A DNA stretch of 64,000 bases, taken from the NCBI RefSeq assembly GCF_003814875.1, contig NZ_RKQF01000001.1, positions 1,674,001 to 1,738,000 on the forward strand. Reading direction: 5' to 3'. A program made the position numbers and the translations under genes. Under the pieces are notes generated by a model that ran no database searches, was not told the DNA's origin, and saw only the letters and a program-made list of their open reading frames with translations. Positions 25,227-34,413 of this stretch are shown piece after piece; positions within the stretch are counted from its first letter, which is position 1; each line of letters starts with the position of its first letter. Source of the DNA: Streptomyces sp. Ag109_O5-1 (GTDB taxonomy: Bacteria; Actinomycetota; Actinomycetes; Streptomycetales; Streptomycetaceae).

Positions 25227-26333
25227 TCATCGGCTTCTTCCCTCCGGGAGCAGGACGGGTTTGACCACGCGGCCCGCGTCGCAGTCGCGTTCGGCCTCAT
25301 TGATGTCGGCCAGCGGGTAGGTGCGGATCAGCTGGTCGAAGGGGAAGCGCCCGGCCTGCCACAGTCCGGTAAGCCGGGGTATCAGCAGCCCGGGTACGGC
25401 GTCCCCTTCGCAGATGTGGTGGATGCTGCGGCCTCGGTCCAGCGTGCCCGCCTCGAGCGGCAGCGCGGTGTGGAGCCGTGCCACCAGGCCGAGACTGCCG
25501 GTGGGGCGCAGTGCCCGGAGCGCGTCGTTGATGAGCGGGGACGAGGCCGTGGTGTCCAGCGCGTACTGCGCGCCGCCGTCGGTCAGCCGCCGGATCTGCT
25601 CGGGCAGTCCGGCCGTTTTGGCGGGCAGTGGGACCGCGCCGAACTGTTCGGCCAGGGCCAGCCGTCGGGGATGCCGGTCGACGGCCACGGTCAGCGCGCC
25701 GGCAGCGGTGGCCGCCATCACCGCGGCAAGGCCCACCGCTCCCGCGCCGAAGACCGCCAGGGTGTCGCCGGGGCCGGCGCCGAAGGCGTTCAGCACGGCT
25801 CCGGCGCCGGTGAGGAAGCCGCAGCCGAGCGGCCCGAGCAGTTCGACGGGCAGTGCGGGGTCGACCCGGACGGCGTTGCGGGCCGGGACGAGCGCGTACT
25901 CGGCGAACGAGGACTGGCCGAACCATCGGGGGGCCAGCGCTCCCCCGGTCGCGTCGGTGAGCCGCGGCGCGTCCTCCTTGCGTCCTCCGAAGAGGTTGAG
26001 GGAGGCGAAGGAGTCGCAGTAGGCAGGGGCCGCGCCGCGGCAGTTCCGGCAGTGTCCGCAGGAGTCGAAGCTCAGCACGACGTGGTCACCGACGGCGATC
26101 CCGGTGTCCGGGCCGTCGCCCGTTTGCACCACGACCCCGGCCCCCTCGTGGCCGAGCACCGCCGGCAGCGGGCTGCAGCCGGCCGATCGCCGGACCGCGA
26201 GATCGGTCCGGCACATCCCGCAGCCCAGGACCTCGACCAGGATCTCGCCGACGGCGGGTTCCGTGCGCAGGGTCACCTCCTCGACCGCGAACGGGTCCTC
26301 GTACGAGCGCAGTACGGCCGCCTGGAACCTCAT
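25227..26333 (-). CDS. Zinc-dependent aryl/benzyl-alcohol-type dehydrogenase, 368 aa
   Basis: MRFQAAVLRSYEDPFAVEEV begins the GroES-like domain; catalytic zinc ligands lie in EVLGCGMCRTDLAV and PAVLGHEGAGVVV; structural zinc Cys4 is CGHCRNCRGAAPAYC. The NAD(P) site is DTLAVFGAGAVGLAAVMAAT, and the end FDQLIRTYPLADINEAERDC resembles benzyl-alcohol dehydrogenases. It oxidises or reduces an aromatic-type alcohol/aldehyde. Its ATG overlaps the aldehyde dehydrogenase stop (ATGA), so expression is coupled. Context points to a hydroxymethyl-furan substrate; that is inference. Confidence 0.85.
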   Translation of the reverse strand: MRFQAAVLRSYEDPFAVEEVTLRTEPAVGEILVEVLGCGMCRTDLAVRRSAGCSPLPAVLGHEGAGVVVQTGDGPDTGIAVGDHVVLSFDSCGHCRNCRGAAPAYCDSFASLNLFGGRKEDAPRLTDATGGALAPRWFGQSSFAEYALVPARNAVRVDPALPVELLGPLGCGFLTGAGAVLNAFGAGPGDTLAVFGAGAVGLAAVMAATAAGALTVAVDRHPRRLALAEQFGAVPLPAKTAGLPEQIRRLTDGGAQYALDTTASSPLINDALRALRPTGSLGLVARLHTALPLEAGTLDRGRSIHHICEGDAVPGLLIPRLTGLWQAGRFPFDQLIRTYPLADINEAERDCDAGRVVKPVLLPEGRSR

Positions 26334-27739
26334 CGTCCTTCCTCCTGCGGGCGGTGGACGACGAACGGCCGGAGGTTGCCGTAAAGCCCCCAAGGTCCGC
26401 CCGCGACGCCGACACCGCTGTTCTTGACGCCTGCGAAGGGCTGGGCGAGGGACAGTTCGGCATGGTGGTTGATCCAGGCCGTGCCGCATTCGAGCCGGTC
26501 GGCCACTGCCTCGGCCCGGTCGAGATCGGTGCCCCAGACGGAGCCGCCCAGTCCGAAGCCCGTGCCGTTGGCCGCGTCGACGGCTTCGCCGAGGCTCCGG
26601 TACGGCAGCACCGGCAGGACCGGCCCGAACTGTTCCTCGGTCACCACCGGGCTGCTGGGCGGGACATCGGTGAGGATCGTGGGAGCGAAGAAGTAGCCCG
26701 GCCCGTCCAGCCGGTGGCCGCCGGCCGCCGCCCGGGCGCCGTCCGCCAGGGCCCGCCGCGTGACCTGCTCGACCCGGGCCAACTGGGGGGCGTTGTTGAC
26801 CGGGCCCAGCCGGGTCTCCGGGTCGAGGCCGGCCCCGACGACGACGGTCTTCGCGCGCTGGGCGAGGGCTTCGACGACCTCGCCGTGGAGCCGGGCCGGG
26901 GCGTAGACGCGTTTGACCGCCATGCAGACCTGCCCGCAGTTGCGGAACGCGGCCCAGAACAGCCGGTCCGCGATCCTGTCCACCTCGACGTCGTCCAGCA
27001 GGACGGCGGCGTCGTTGCCGCCCAGTTCCAGAGTGACCCGGGCGAGCGAGGCCGCCGCCGCTTCGGCGACGGCCCGCCCGGTGGGCACTGAGCCGGTGAA
27101 GGTGACGTGGCGGATGCCCGGGTGGGAGGCGAGGCGGGCGCCGAGCGGTTCGCGGCCGGTGACGACGGTCAGTACGTCCTCGGGCAGGGCGGCGGCCAGG
27201 ACGGAGCCGAGCAGCCGGGTGGCGAGGGGGGTGAACGGGGACGGTTTGAGGACCACGGTGTTGCCCGCCGCGAGCGCGGGCGCGAACTTCGCCGCCGCGA
27301 GCTGGAGGGGAAAGTTCCACGGCACGATCGCGGCGACGGGTCCGAGGGGTCGCCAGCGGATCTCGCTGTGCACGGGCCGACCGTCGGTGATCCGCCGGGT
27401 TGTGGGTGCCAGGTCTGCGAAGTAGCGCAGGCGGGCCGTCGTACGGGCGATCTCCGCGTATGACTCGGCCAGGGGCTTGCCCTGTTCCCGGGTGAGCAAC
27501 CGGGCGAGGTCTTCGCCGGCCGTCTCCACGGCGTCGGCCGCCACGCGCAACGCGGTGGTGCGGGCGGCGGGGTCGGCGCGCCAGCCGTGCCAGGCCCGGT
27601 GGGACCGGTCGACGACGGCGTCCAACTCGTCCGGCTGCTGGTCGGGGGCCTCGTCGAAGGTCTCCCCGGTGGCAGGGTCGACGACGGCGAAATGCGCGGC
27701 CCGGCGTCCGGGGACGCGGTCGGGCTCATCGGTCGGCAT
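26330..27739 (-). CDS. NAD(P)-dependent aldehyde dehydrogenase, 469 aa
   Basis: From ATG 27739: FAVVDPATGETFDEAPDQQP, the Asn of GPVAAIVPWNFPLQLAAAKF, the nucleotide-binding FTGSVPTGRAVAEAAA, the general-base Glu in RVTLELGGNDAAVLL and the catalytic Cys in FRNCGQVCMAVKRVYAP; it ends NRPFVVHRP-like. All key residues are present and the length is normal. The open frame extends upstream into the MfnB-type gene but that part is antisense-free shadow, so the internal ATG eight bases after the previous stop is preferred. Likely oxidises the formyl group made by the MfnB-type enzyme. Confidence 0.9.
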   Translation of the reverse strand: MPTDEPDRVPGRRAAHFAVVDPATGETFDEAPDQQPDELDAVVDRSHRAWHGWRADPAARTTALRVAADAVETAGEDLARLLTREQGKPLAESYAEIARTTARLRYFADLAPTTRRITDGRPVHSEIRWRPLGPVAAIVPWNFPLQLAAAKFAPALAAGNTVVLKPSPFTPLATRLLGSVLAAALPEDVLTVVTGREPLGARLASHPGIRHVTFTGSVPTGRAVAEAAAASLARVTLELGGNDAAVLLDDVEVDRIADRLFWAAFRNCGQVCMAVKRVYAPARLHGEVVEALAQRAKTVVVGAGLDPETRLGPVNNAPQLARVEQVTRRALADGARAAAGGHRLDGPGYFFAPTILTDVPPSSPVVTEEQFGPVLPVLPYRSLGEAVDAANGTGFGLGGSVWGTDLDRAEAVADRLECGTAWINHHAELSLAQPFAGVKNSGVGVAGGPWGLYGNLRPFVVHRPQEEGR

Positions 27740-27747
27740 GCCTGTGG

Positions 27748-28503
27748 TCAGTTCACGGCGGGGACGCCGGCAGCGTGCTGCTCGGCCTGCCGGTCCATCT
27801 CCGCCCGGAAGGCGGCCACCAGATGCGGCTGAATCCTTCCGGCATTGCGGTCGCCGCCCTCGCAGACCGCTCCGCGCACGCCCACGATGTCCGTGCCGAT
27901 GCGCGTCAGCGGACCGAGGTCGGTCTGTTTGACACTGCCGGCGAGGGCGGCGAGCAGACCGGACGCGTGGGTCAGCCGGACGAACTGGGCACAGACGTCC
28001 GGCGGCACGTGGTCGAACAGCCGCGTCCCGTCCTTGATGGCGGTGTCGAGCATGGCCGCGTCGGCGCCGGAGCGGGCGGCGATGTCGGGCACGGCGAGCG
28101 GGTTGACGCAGCCGATCCGGTGGGCGTCGGCATAGCCCGAGGCGACGACGAGCGCTTCGGGGCGGTGGTCCTTCACCGCCCGGACGACCGCGCGCATGAC
28201 CTCGATGCCCTGTTCGGGCGTCGTGCATCCATAGAGGCCGACCTTGATGTACGTGGCGCCGGAGACGACCGCGCCGAGCGCGGCCTGAGCCACCGTGCCG
28301 GGCTTGTACGGGACATCACCCACGGTCGCGGACACCGGCTTGTCCGCCGGTACCGCGTCGCGGATCTCCCGGATGACCCAGGGAAAGTTCGCGCCGAGAG
28401 AGCCCTCGTCGGGCTTCTTGACGTCGACGATGTCCAGGTGCTCCGCCGCCTTCGCACAGTCGAGGGCCTCCTCCACGCTGTCCGGGGAGATGAGAAGCAA
28501 CAC
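27748..28503 (-). CDS. MfnB-type (5-formylfuran-3-yl)methyl phosphate synthase, 251 aa
   Basis: GTG 28503 with AAGGAG six bases upstream gives a start [17 protein letters not shown] that aligns with archaeal MfnB (MxLLVSPxxVEEA). Hallmark: [20 protein letters not shown], with the Schiff-base type lysines, then [28 protein letters not shown] and [17 protein letters not shown]. MfnB condenses two glyceraldehyde-3-phosphates to a furan phosphate in methanofuran synthesis. Streptomyces lack methanogenesis, so here it should feed a specialised furan product with the three genes downstream. Confidence 0.85.
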   Translation of the reverse strand: MLLLISPDSVEEALDCAKAAEHLDIVDVKKPDEGSLGANFPWVIREIRDAVPADKPVSATVGDVPYKPGTVAQAALGAVVSGATYIKVGLYGCTTPEQGIEVMRAVVRAVKDHRPEALVVASGYADAHRIGCVNPLAVPDIAARSGADAAMLDTAIKDGTRLFDHVPPDVCAQFVRLTHASGLLAALAGSVKQTDLGPLTRIGTDIVGVRGAVCEGGDRNAGRIQPHLVAAFRAEMDRQAEQHAAGVPAVN

Positions 28504-28814
28504 GATGAGCTCCTTCCGCCGCATGTCCGCCTGGCCGAGGGACAGGGGTGCGGATCACCTGGTTCGTGTGCGGTGTGGCTCATCATTTCCGCCGCCCGTG
28601 GGCACCGGTAGAGCGTGCGGGTTTTCCCATGGGGCGCTCGTGCCCACGCGAAGTGCGCCGCACGCACCGGCGCGAACCGGCTCTTTTGCTGCACGCTGTC
28701 CGCCCAGACCGGCCGGTGGCATGGGTGGTCTGTGGGCAGCGGGCCGAGTCTGGAGCGCGTCCGCGCAAGCTGAGCCCGTTTCCTCTTCGCCTGCCTATTC
28801 AGCGTTGATGCTCC
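28504..28814. other. Region upstream of the furan operon
   Basis: No gene is supported. It should contain the promoter of the 28503-24241 operon, but I cannot point to convincing -35/-10 boxes or an operator. Confidence 0.4.
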
Positions 28815-28995
28815 AACGCGGCGGAGGCGGGACGATTCGTCTGCGCCGGCGACGCCCTGGTACCACCAGTCGCCGCCGCCGCGCTCCTGGACCAGGCCGG
28901 CGACCGCATCCGCAGAGCCAATCCCACCGTCGTCGACGCCGGCCTCATGCTCCGTCGCTCCTACAGCACCGAAGAACCCACCCCCGGCCTCGTAA
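28815..28995 (+). pseudogene. Protein fragment, possibly DyP-type peroxidase C-terminus
   Basis: One frame reads AEAGRFVCAGDALVPPVAAA, then DRIRRANPTVVDAGLMLRRS and YSTEEPTPGL. The RIRRANP...LRRSYS...GL spacing resembles the heme-binding end of DyP peroxidases (family: HIRRANPR...ILRRGYSY...GL). It is cut on both sides and joined at about 28996 to an IS630 fragment. Weak identification. Confidence 0.3.
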
Positions 28996-29339
28996 GGGCA
29001 AGCGGTGGCGGCCGGTGGGTTCGCCGGCTCGGCTTCGCGCCACGTACAACCGCTACCACGGCGTGACACACATGATCGCCACCTTGGATCTGGCCACCGG
29101 CCAGCTGTACTACCGGATCCGCAAACGCAAGCGGGGCGCGAGTACCTGTCCTTCCTCAAGACGCTGGGCACCCGCTGGCCCGGCCAGAGGTTGTACGTGA
29201 TCACCGATAACTACTCGCCGCACAAACACCCCGAAGTCCGCTCCTGGGCCGCTGACAACGACGTTGAGCTGATGTTCCTGCCGACCTACGGCTCCTGGTT
29301 GAACTGGATCGAGTCCGAGTTCGCCGCGCTGCGTTACTA
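28996..29339 (+). pseudogene. IS630-family transposase, C-terminal fragment, frameshifted
   Basis: GKRWRPVGSPARLRATYNRY, HGVTHMIATLDLATGQLYYR, a frame change near 29135, then YVITDNYSPHKHPEVRSWAA (second catalytic Asp) and FLPTYGSWLNWIESEFAALR (Glu). This is the C-terminal half of an IS630 DDE transposase. The integrase-core IS inserted right after LRYY at 29339. Confidence 0.75.
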
Positions 29340-30537
29340 CCGTACCGCTTCAGAATGGCTGCAGAGCCTGTGACCTGGGACAACGATCCGCGGGCCGATC
29401 GACCGCCATCGGACTTTATGCTCGTACGAATGCTCTACCTGATCGCCACGCGGATCTTCGCGTGGCTGGTCCTGCTCTCCCGATCCTCCGCGGCGAAGGA
29501 GGCCAAGATACTGATCTTGCGACATGAGATCGCGGTACTGCGCCGGCAGGTCGCGGCCCCCAAGCCCACCTGGCCCGACCGGGCACCGCTCACCGCCTTC
29601 GCCCGACTCCTCCGCGGGCACTACGCCGGCATCGCATCGTCTCCCCGCGCACCCTCCTGGCCTGGCACCAACGCCTGATCAAGAACAAGTGGACACAACC
29701 CGCCCCACCGGGACGCCCACCGATACCCGACAAGCTGCACGACCTGACCATCCGGCTCGGCGCCGAGAACCCACGATGGGGCTTCCAACGCGTTCACGGC
29801 GAACTCCGCCGCCCCGGGCACAAGGTCAGCCCGGCCACCGTCCGCCGCATCCTGCGCACCGCCGGCCTCGGGCCGACCCCGCGCCGACATCCGGTGCGCA
29901 GTGAGTGGACCACCTTCCTCAAAGCCCAGGCCCACGGCACGCTCGCCACCGACTACTTCCACGTCGACACGGTCGGTCTGCAGCGGCTGTACGCGCTGTT
30001 CGTCATGGAGGTCCGCACCCGAACCATCCACATCCTGGGCGTCACCGCGCACCCGACCGCCGCCTGGGCCACCCAGCAAGCCCGCCAACTGCTCTGGCAA
30101 CTCCGCCACCGTGCATCAGGCTTCACTCACCTGATCCGCGACCGGGACACGAAGTTCACGGCCGCCTTCGCTGCCGTCTTCGCCAGCGAAGGCATCAACG
30201 TCACCAAAATCCCTCCGCGCTCTCCCAACTGCAATCCCCACGCCGAGCGGTTCGTACGATCAGCACGCGAGGAGTGCACCGACCGGCTCCTGATCTTCGA
30301 CCGCGGCCACGCCGAGAAGGTCCTCAAGGACTACGCGCGCCACTTCAACCGGCATCGGCCGCATCAAGGCCGCGGCCAGCTCGCACCGCCGGACGATACC
30401 AACGTCATCCCCCTGTCAGCAGCCCGGATCGAACGCCGGCAAGCCGTCGCCGGACTGATCAATGAGTACCACCGAGCCGACTGACCGTCCGGCAAAGCCG
30501 CAGCTCACAGGCTGTGAAGGCATTCTGAAGCGGTACG
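29340..30537. mobile_element. Integrase-core insertion sequence inserted in an IS630 fragment
   Basis: Inverted ends CCGTACCGCTTCAGAATG at the left (from 29340) and the same read inverted at the right (to about 30537). Similarity extends ~30 bp inward with a few mismatches (GCTGCAGAGCCTGTGA versus CCTTCACAGCCTGTGA). About 1.2 kb, one transposase gene. No certain target duplication. Confidence 0.75.
29418..30484 (+). pseudogene. Integrase-core transposase, near complete, one frameshift
   Basis: ATG 29418 starts MLVRMLYLIATRIFAWLVLL and continues KILILRHEIAVLRRQVAAPK. At about 29640 the reading moves one base: RIVSPRTLLAWHQRLIKNKW, ENPRWGFQRVHGELRRPGHK, TLATDYFHVDTVGLQRLYAL (first catalytic Asp), HLIRDRDTKFTAAFAAVFAS (second) and NPHAERFVRSAREECTDRLL (Glu), ending AGLINEYHRAD at 30484. 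All catalytic residues lie after the shift, so the N-terminal helix-turn-helix part is uncoupled from the core. Confidence 0.8.
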
Positions 30538-30539
30538 GG

Positions 30540-30930
30540 CGTCGGCGGACTCGGAGAAGTCCATGCCCTCCACCTTGTCACCGGCCGCCTTCACATCGGT
30601 CTTGTAGACGACCGATGCGTCGGCCTCCTTCAGGAGCACCTTGTTGAGGGCCGCCTTGACATCTTCCTCGTAGGAGACGGGCGTGATCTTGAGGTCGCTG
30701 GCCTCCAGCCTTCTGCGGGGCGGCGCCGCAGGGAACCTTCAGGTCCGGGTTCGTCAGGTCCTTCAGTGACGAGACCTTGTCCGGGTTGCCGGGCAGGGTG
30801 GCGATCTCCAGCTGGTTGCACTCGAAGGTGACCAGCTTGGTGGCGTTTTCCTTCGCATCGGTCACGATGGCCATGGTCTTGGGGCTGGCGGAGGCGAACA
30901 CGTCGGCCGGGGCAGCAGCCGTGATGCTCG
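30540..30930 (-). pseudogene. ModA-type molybdate-binding protein, internal fragment
   Basis: PADVFASASPKTMAIVTDAK, NQLEIATLPGNPDKVSSLKD, then after a frameshift EADASVVYKTDVKAAGDKVE. These are signature segments of ModA, the periplasmic/lipoprotein molybdate-binding component of the ModABC transporter. The N-terminus with its signal peptide and the C-terminus are missing, and the frame breaks near 30715. A BisC-type molybdoenzyme lies at the left of the window, but distance and IS debris make a link uncertain. Confidence 0.75.
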
Positions 30931-30944
30931 CGGCGAGCGTTCAC

Positions 30945-31144
30945 AGCTCGGTCCCCGCCTGTGGCAGTGGCTCCAGGACGGCGCCCACTTCTACGTCTGC
31001 GGCGACGCATCCCGCATGGCCAAAGACGTCGACCAGGCCCTCAAGGACATCGCCACCACCCACGGCGGCATGAGCCCCGACGAATCCACCGCCTACGCCC
31101 GCCGCCTGGCCTCGGACAAACGCTACGTCCGCGACGTCTACTGA
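30945..31144 (+). pseudogene. Sulfite/nitrate reductase flavoprotein, C-terminal fragment
   Basis: RLWQWLQDGAHFYVCGDASR, MAKDVDQALKDIA and ARRLASDKRYVRDVY-stop (TGA 31142-31144) are the NADPH-binding C-terminus of CysJ/NasC-type FAD/FMN reductases (the terminal Y is the usual flavin-stacking residue). Only about 65 residues remain. It abuts the ModA fragment on the other strand at about 30940. Confidence 0.8.
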
Positions 31145-31200
31145 CGGCCAGCACCCGCTCCCGAGCACCGCGGGTCGGCCCCCGGTCGCCATTGCGTACC

Positions 31201-31530
31201 CAGTGCTGGATGGCTGTACCGGCTGGGGTGGATCACGCGGGGCCGTGCATCGAGTTGTCGTACGTGGACGCGGTGCACGGGCGTCGTCGGCGTCCGCTGC
31301 GGGACTGTGTGACGGGCCGGTTCGAGGATGTCGAACCCGTGCGTACGTTTCGCTGGTCGCGCGGTGAGCGTCACTTCCCGGGCTGGTACTGGGCGGCGAC
31401 CGACTGGGCGGCACGTCGGCTTTGAGTCGTGGCTGGAGCGGCTGCTGCTGATGGACTTCGATCCGAGCGTGGTGGGGATTGGCTCACAGCCGTTCTGGCT
31501 GCACTGGCATGACGGCGAAGGGAGCGTCGG
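31201..31530 (+). pseudogene. TnsA-like transposon endonuclease, N-terminal fragment with frameshift
   Basis: VEPVRTFRWSRGERHFPGWY in one frame and GRHVGFESWLERLLLMDFDP, VVGIGSQPFWLHWHDGEG in the next, shifted by one base near 31410. The FESWLER Glu, the DFDP Asp and the SQPF Gln correspond to the TnsA restriction-like active site, which cuts donor DNA at 5' ends in Tn7-like elements. The end of the nuclease domain is missing. A trace of a Tn7-like element was therefore once here. Confidence 0.65.
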
Positions 31531-31559
31531 CACGCCCCGTACTACGCTGCCTGCACAAC

Positions 31560-31816
31560 AACCCCGAACCCCGCGCCCGCACCTGGCTCGACATCCCCGA
31601 CCAGGCACCCCGCACGCCCCACCGGCGCATCGCCTCCAGCACCTGGCCAACCGTCTGGTCCTGACCACCGTCCGCATGGCCCAGCAGCGCGGTCACCTGC
31701 GCGGCTGGAACGGCGATGTCAGCATCGACGCCACCGGCCCGCTGCCGCCCCGCATCCCACACCGCGGACCACGTGACGTACCCGCCGGGCGCTCACCGCC
31801 GGCCGACGCCGGCTAA
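31560..31816 (+). pseudogene. Possible transposon-related remnant
   Basis: One frame contains HRLQHLANRLVLTTVRMAQQ and RGHLRGWNGDVSIDATGPLP, which look protein-like and remind me of an actinobacterial transposase with a DAT motif. The frame runs on directly from the TnsA fragment but without homology. Low certainty. Confidence 0.3.
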
Positions 31817-32304
31817 GCCGATCCGCAGGAACAACTCCACCTCACCCCAGCACGCTGATAACGCCCATCAGCATGCTTCCCCATCTCCCCACAGGCAGAA
31901 GCGCGAGCCTTGCTCACCGCAGCGCTTTCCCGCCCGCACCCTGACCTTTCGAACAGCCCAGAAACGCAGAGATCCTGTCCGATCGAAATGATCGGACGGG
32001 TACAACTGCCGGACTCTGGAAGCCCGCTGCTCGCGGCCCCGCCGGACCGGCCGCCGACGATGGCAGCCGCCCCCCACGCCCCGCCGGCCACACGTTTGTC
32101 GGCGTGGAACCGTCCCACCACTCCGTCGACATCGCCACCCGCGTGCCCTGACAGTACATCGGCGTCGCGGGCGAGGTCACCAACTGCCGGGTCGGGGTGT
32201 CACTGCACCTGGCGTCCGCTAACGCGTCGGCCGCGGTGAACCGGCGTCCGTTCCTGCCCAAAAGCGGGGATCCCACCTCGTCGAAGGCCGACGCCCGCCC
32301 GCGC
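31817..32304. other. Non-coding stretch downstream of the S9 peptidase
   Basis: No supported gene. It holds the hairpin at 31974-32000 and nothing else I can name. Confidence 0.4.
31974..32000. repeat. Hairpin, member of a pair flanking the S9 peptidase gene
   Basis: Arms CCTGTCCGATC (31974-31984) and GATCGGACGGG (31990-32000), loop GAAAT. A close relative in direct orientation is at 34414-34440, and the surrounding AACGCAGAGA motif is also shared. Confidence 0.65.
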
Positions 32305-34317
32305 TCACAGCAGTCCGGGCCGCTGCCACTCGTCACCAAGGACGTGGTGGTCGAGGAAGTTCAGGAACGCCTCGTACCAGACCTGGATGTGGCCCGGGGA
32401 GAGGATCCAGTGGTTCTCGTCCGGGAAGTACAGGTACTTCGCAGGCACCTCGAACCGCTGCAGATCCTGGAAGAGCGCGGCGCCCTGGCCGACCGGCACA
32501 CGGTAGTCCTTCGCGCCGTGGATGACCAGCATCGGCGTACGGATCTTCGCGGCGTCCAGGTACGGGGAGTGCGCCTCGTACCGCTCGGGCCGGGTCACCG
32601 GGTCCCCGAAGATGCACTGGAAGTACCAGGGCGCGTCGGTGTCGCCCTGGAAGGACCGCAGGTCCCACAAGCCCGCGTGGCTCACGATCGCCTTGAACCG
32701 ATCGGTACTCGTGGCGACCCGGTTGGCCATGTAGCCGCCGTAGGAGCCGCCCCCGAGCGCGGTGCGCGCGGCATCGATGTCGTCACGGGCCTCGGTTGCG
32801 TCGGTCAGCGCCATCACGTCCGTGTACGGGACCCCGCCCCACTGCCCCCAGCCGCGCCGGTGGCCCTGCTGACCGTAGCCGGTCGACAGAGCCGGGTCGG
32901 GCAGCAGCACCGCGTAGCCGCGGGCGGCGAAGGGCCACGGATTCCACCGCCAGGTCCAGCCGTTCCAGCTGCCCTGCGGCCCGCCGTGCACGGCGACGAG
33001 CAGCGGCGCGGGGTTCTCGGCCGACGCGCCCTCAGGCAGCACGAGCCAGCCGCGCAGCCGGTACCCGTCCGCCGCGTTGGCGTGCACCTCGGTGAGGGTG
33101 CCCGGCAGCGCGTCGAACGCACCGGGGGCGGGCAGCTCGACCGGCGTCTGGTCGGCGACGCCGGCCTCGAACCTGACCGGCCGCGGCGGCGAGTCGATCG
33201 CGTTGCGCAGCGCGTACAGCGTCCGCCCGTCGGGGGCCACGCAGAGCGAGCCGTACGCGCCCGAGGCGGTGAGCCGGGTCACGGTGCCGTCCGCGTCCCG
33301 CCGGAAGACGGGCGCGTGACCCTCCACATCGGCCACGAAGAAGAGGGCGTCGTCGACCGTCGAACAGACGGCGCCGACAGGCCAGTTGTCGAACCCGGGC
33401 AGCAGATCGACGGCCTCGCCGCCGTCCACGCCGACCCGGACGAGCGTCACGTCCATCGACTCGTCGTAAGTCGGCCACGTCATCCGCGAGCACACGACCG
33501 CCGAGCCGTCGTACGTGAACACCGGCGCCTCGTAAAGGTGCTCCACATCGCCCAGTACGAAGACCTCCTCGCCGGTGGCCGCGTCTGCCACCACCACGGC
33601 GGTGCGGTTCTCGGCGGGCACCCGGCCGGGTACGAACCGGGTGTAGGCCACTCGCGTCCCGTCGGGCGACAGCGCCACGTCCCCGGGGTGCTCGAGGCCG
33701 ACGCCCTGCCCGCCGGCGTCGACCACGGCGCCCTCGGCCCCCGCGCGCACGAAGGTGTGCTGTGCCTCGGGGCCGAGATCGCGGTCCCAGGCGCGGGTCG
33801 GCCCGACCTCGTACAGGATCGCGGTGACCTTCGCGTCCTTGCGCGCCGTGCGCAGCTTGCCGTGCGCGTCGGCGTCGGCGGCCCCGGGCAGCAGCCCGGC
33901 GGTGTGGGCCAGCGCGCCGGAGTCCCGGGCGACGGTGAACGCGGTGATCCCGCCCGGGTGCCGGGCCACGACGGCGGCCTCACCACGCCCGGGCAGCGCC
34001 CACAGCGCGGCACCCTCGTGCTTGTCCTCCTCACTGTCGTCCTCGCGTTCCGACAGGAAGTACAGCACCCCGTCCGGGCCGAACGCGGGCCCGAACTCGC
34101 CCTTCCCCGACCGGGTCAGGCGCAGCGCTTCGCGCTCCCCGGCCGGATCGATCTCCCACAGCCCGGACACGAACCTGGTCCGGTCCTCCGACAGCGTCTG
34201 AACGGTGGCGACGAGACGGCCACCGTCGGCGGACAGCGCAAGGGAGTTGACGCGAGGCTGGGCGAGGAACGCGGGCAGGTCGTGGAAGGCGGTCGTGCCA
34301 CCGGGGATCGCAGACAT
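32305..34317 (-). CDS. S9-family prolyl oligopeptidase/acylaminoacyl peptidase, 670 aa
   Basis: ATG 34317 (MSAIPGGTTAFHDLPAFLAQ). The N-terminal ~400 residues form a beta-propeller-like domain with repeats such as VALSPDGTRVAYTRF and SLCVAPDGRTLYALR. The C-terminal alpha/beta-hydrolase domain has LLVAVHGGPQGSWNGWTW (oxyanion region), nucleophile Ser in GGGSYGGYMANR (about residue 525), Asp in VIHGAKDYRVPVGQG (about 603) and His in FPDENHWILSPGH (about 634). No signal peptide, hence cytosolic. All catalytic residues are intact, in contrast to most neighbouring genes. Releases dipeptides or acyl-amino acids in known homologues. Confidence 0.92.
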   Translation of the reverse strand: MSAIPGGTTAFHDLPAFLAQPRVNSLALSADGGRLVATVQTLSEDRTRFVSGLWEIDPAGEREALRLTRSGKGEFGPAFGPDGVLYFLSEREDDSEEDKHEGAALWALPGRGEAAVVARHPGGITAFTVARDSGALAHTAGLLPGAADADAHGKLRTARKDAKVTAILYEVGPTRAWDRDLGPEAQHTFVRAGAEGAVVDAGGQGVGLEHPGDVALSPDGTRVAYTRFVPGRVPAENRTAVVVADAATGEEVFVLGDVEHLYEAPVFTYDGSAVVCSRMTWPTYDESMDVTLVRVGVDGGEAVDLLPGFDNWPVGAVCSTVDDALFFVADVEGHAPVFRRDADGTVTRLTASGAYGSLCVAPDGRTLYALRNAIDSPPRPVRFEAGVADQTPVELPAPGAFDALPGTLTEVHANAADGYRLRGWLVLPEGASAENPAPLLVAVHGGPQGSWNGWTWRWNPWPFAARGYAVLLPDPALSTGYGQQGHRRGWGQWGGVPYTDVMALTDATEARDDIDAARTALGGGSYGGYMANRVATSTDRFKAIVSHAGLWDLRSFQGDTDAPWYFQCIFGDPVTRPERYEAHSPYLDAAKIRTPMLVIHGAKDYRVPVGQGAALFQDLQRFEVPAKYLYFPDENHWILSPGHIQVWYEAFLNFLDHHVLGDEWQRPGLL

Positions 34318-34413
34318 GCGGACGATTCTTGCTCGCGAAGGAGGCGGTGAACAGCGGATTACGGGCGCCGCCCGCCAGGAGTGCCTGCCGCCCGTCCGGC
34401 GAACGCAGAGAAC

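Noticed and set aside
26334..27320. Upstream extension of the alcohol dehydrogenase frame
   Set aside because: It lies over the aldehyde dehydrogenase coding region; the ATG at 26333 gives the standard GroES-domain start.
27740..28228. N-terminal extension of the aldehyde dehydrogenase frame
   Set aside because: It overlaps the MfnB-type gene in another frame and is Arg-rich without homology; the ATG at 27739 starts at the normal family position.
32197..34350. Plus-strand frame of 717 codons opposite the S9 peptidase
   Set aside because: Shadow of the minus-strand gene; the peptidase has all catalytic motifs.
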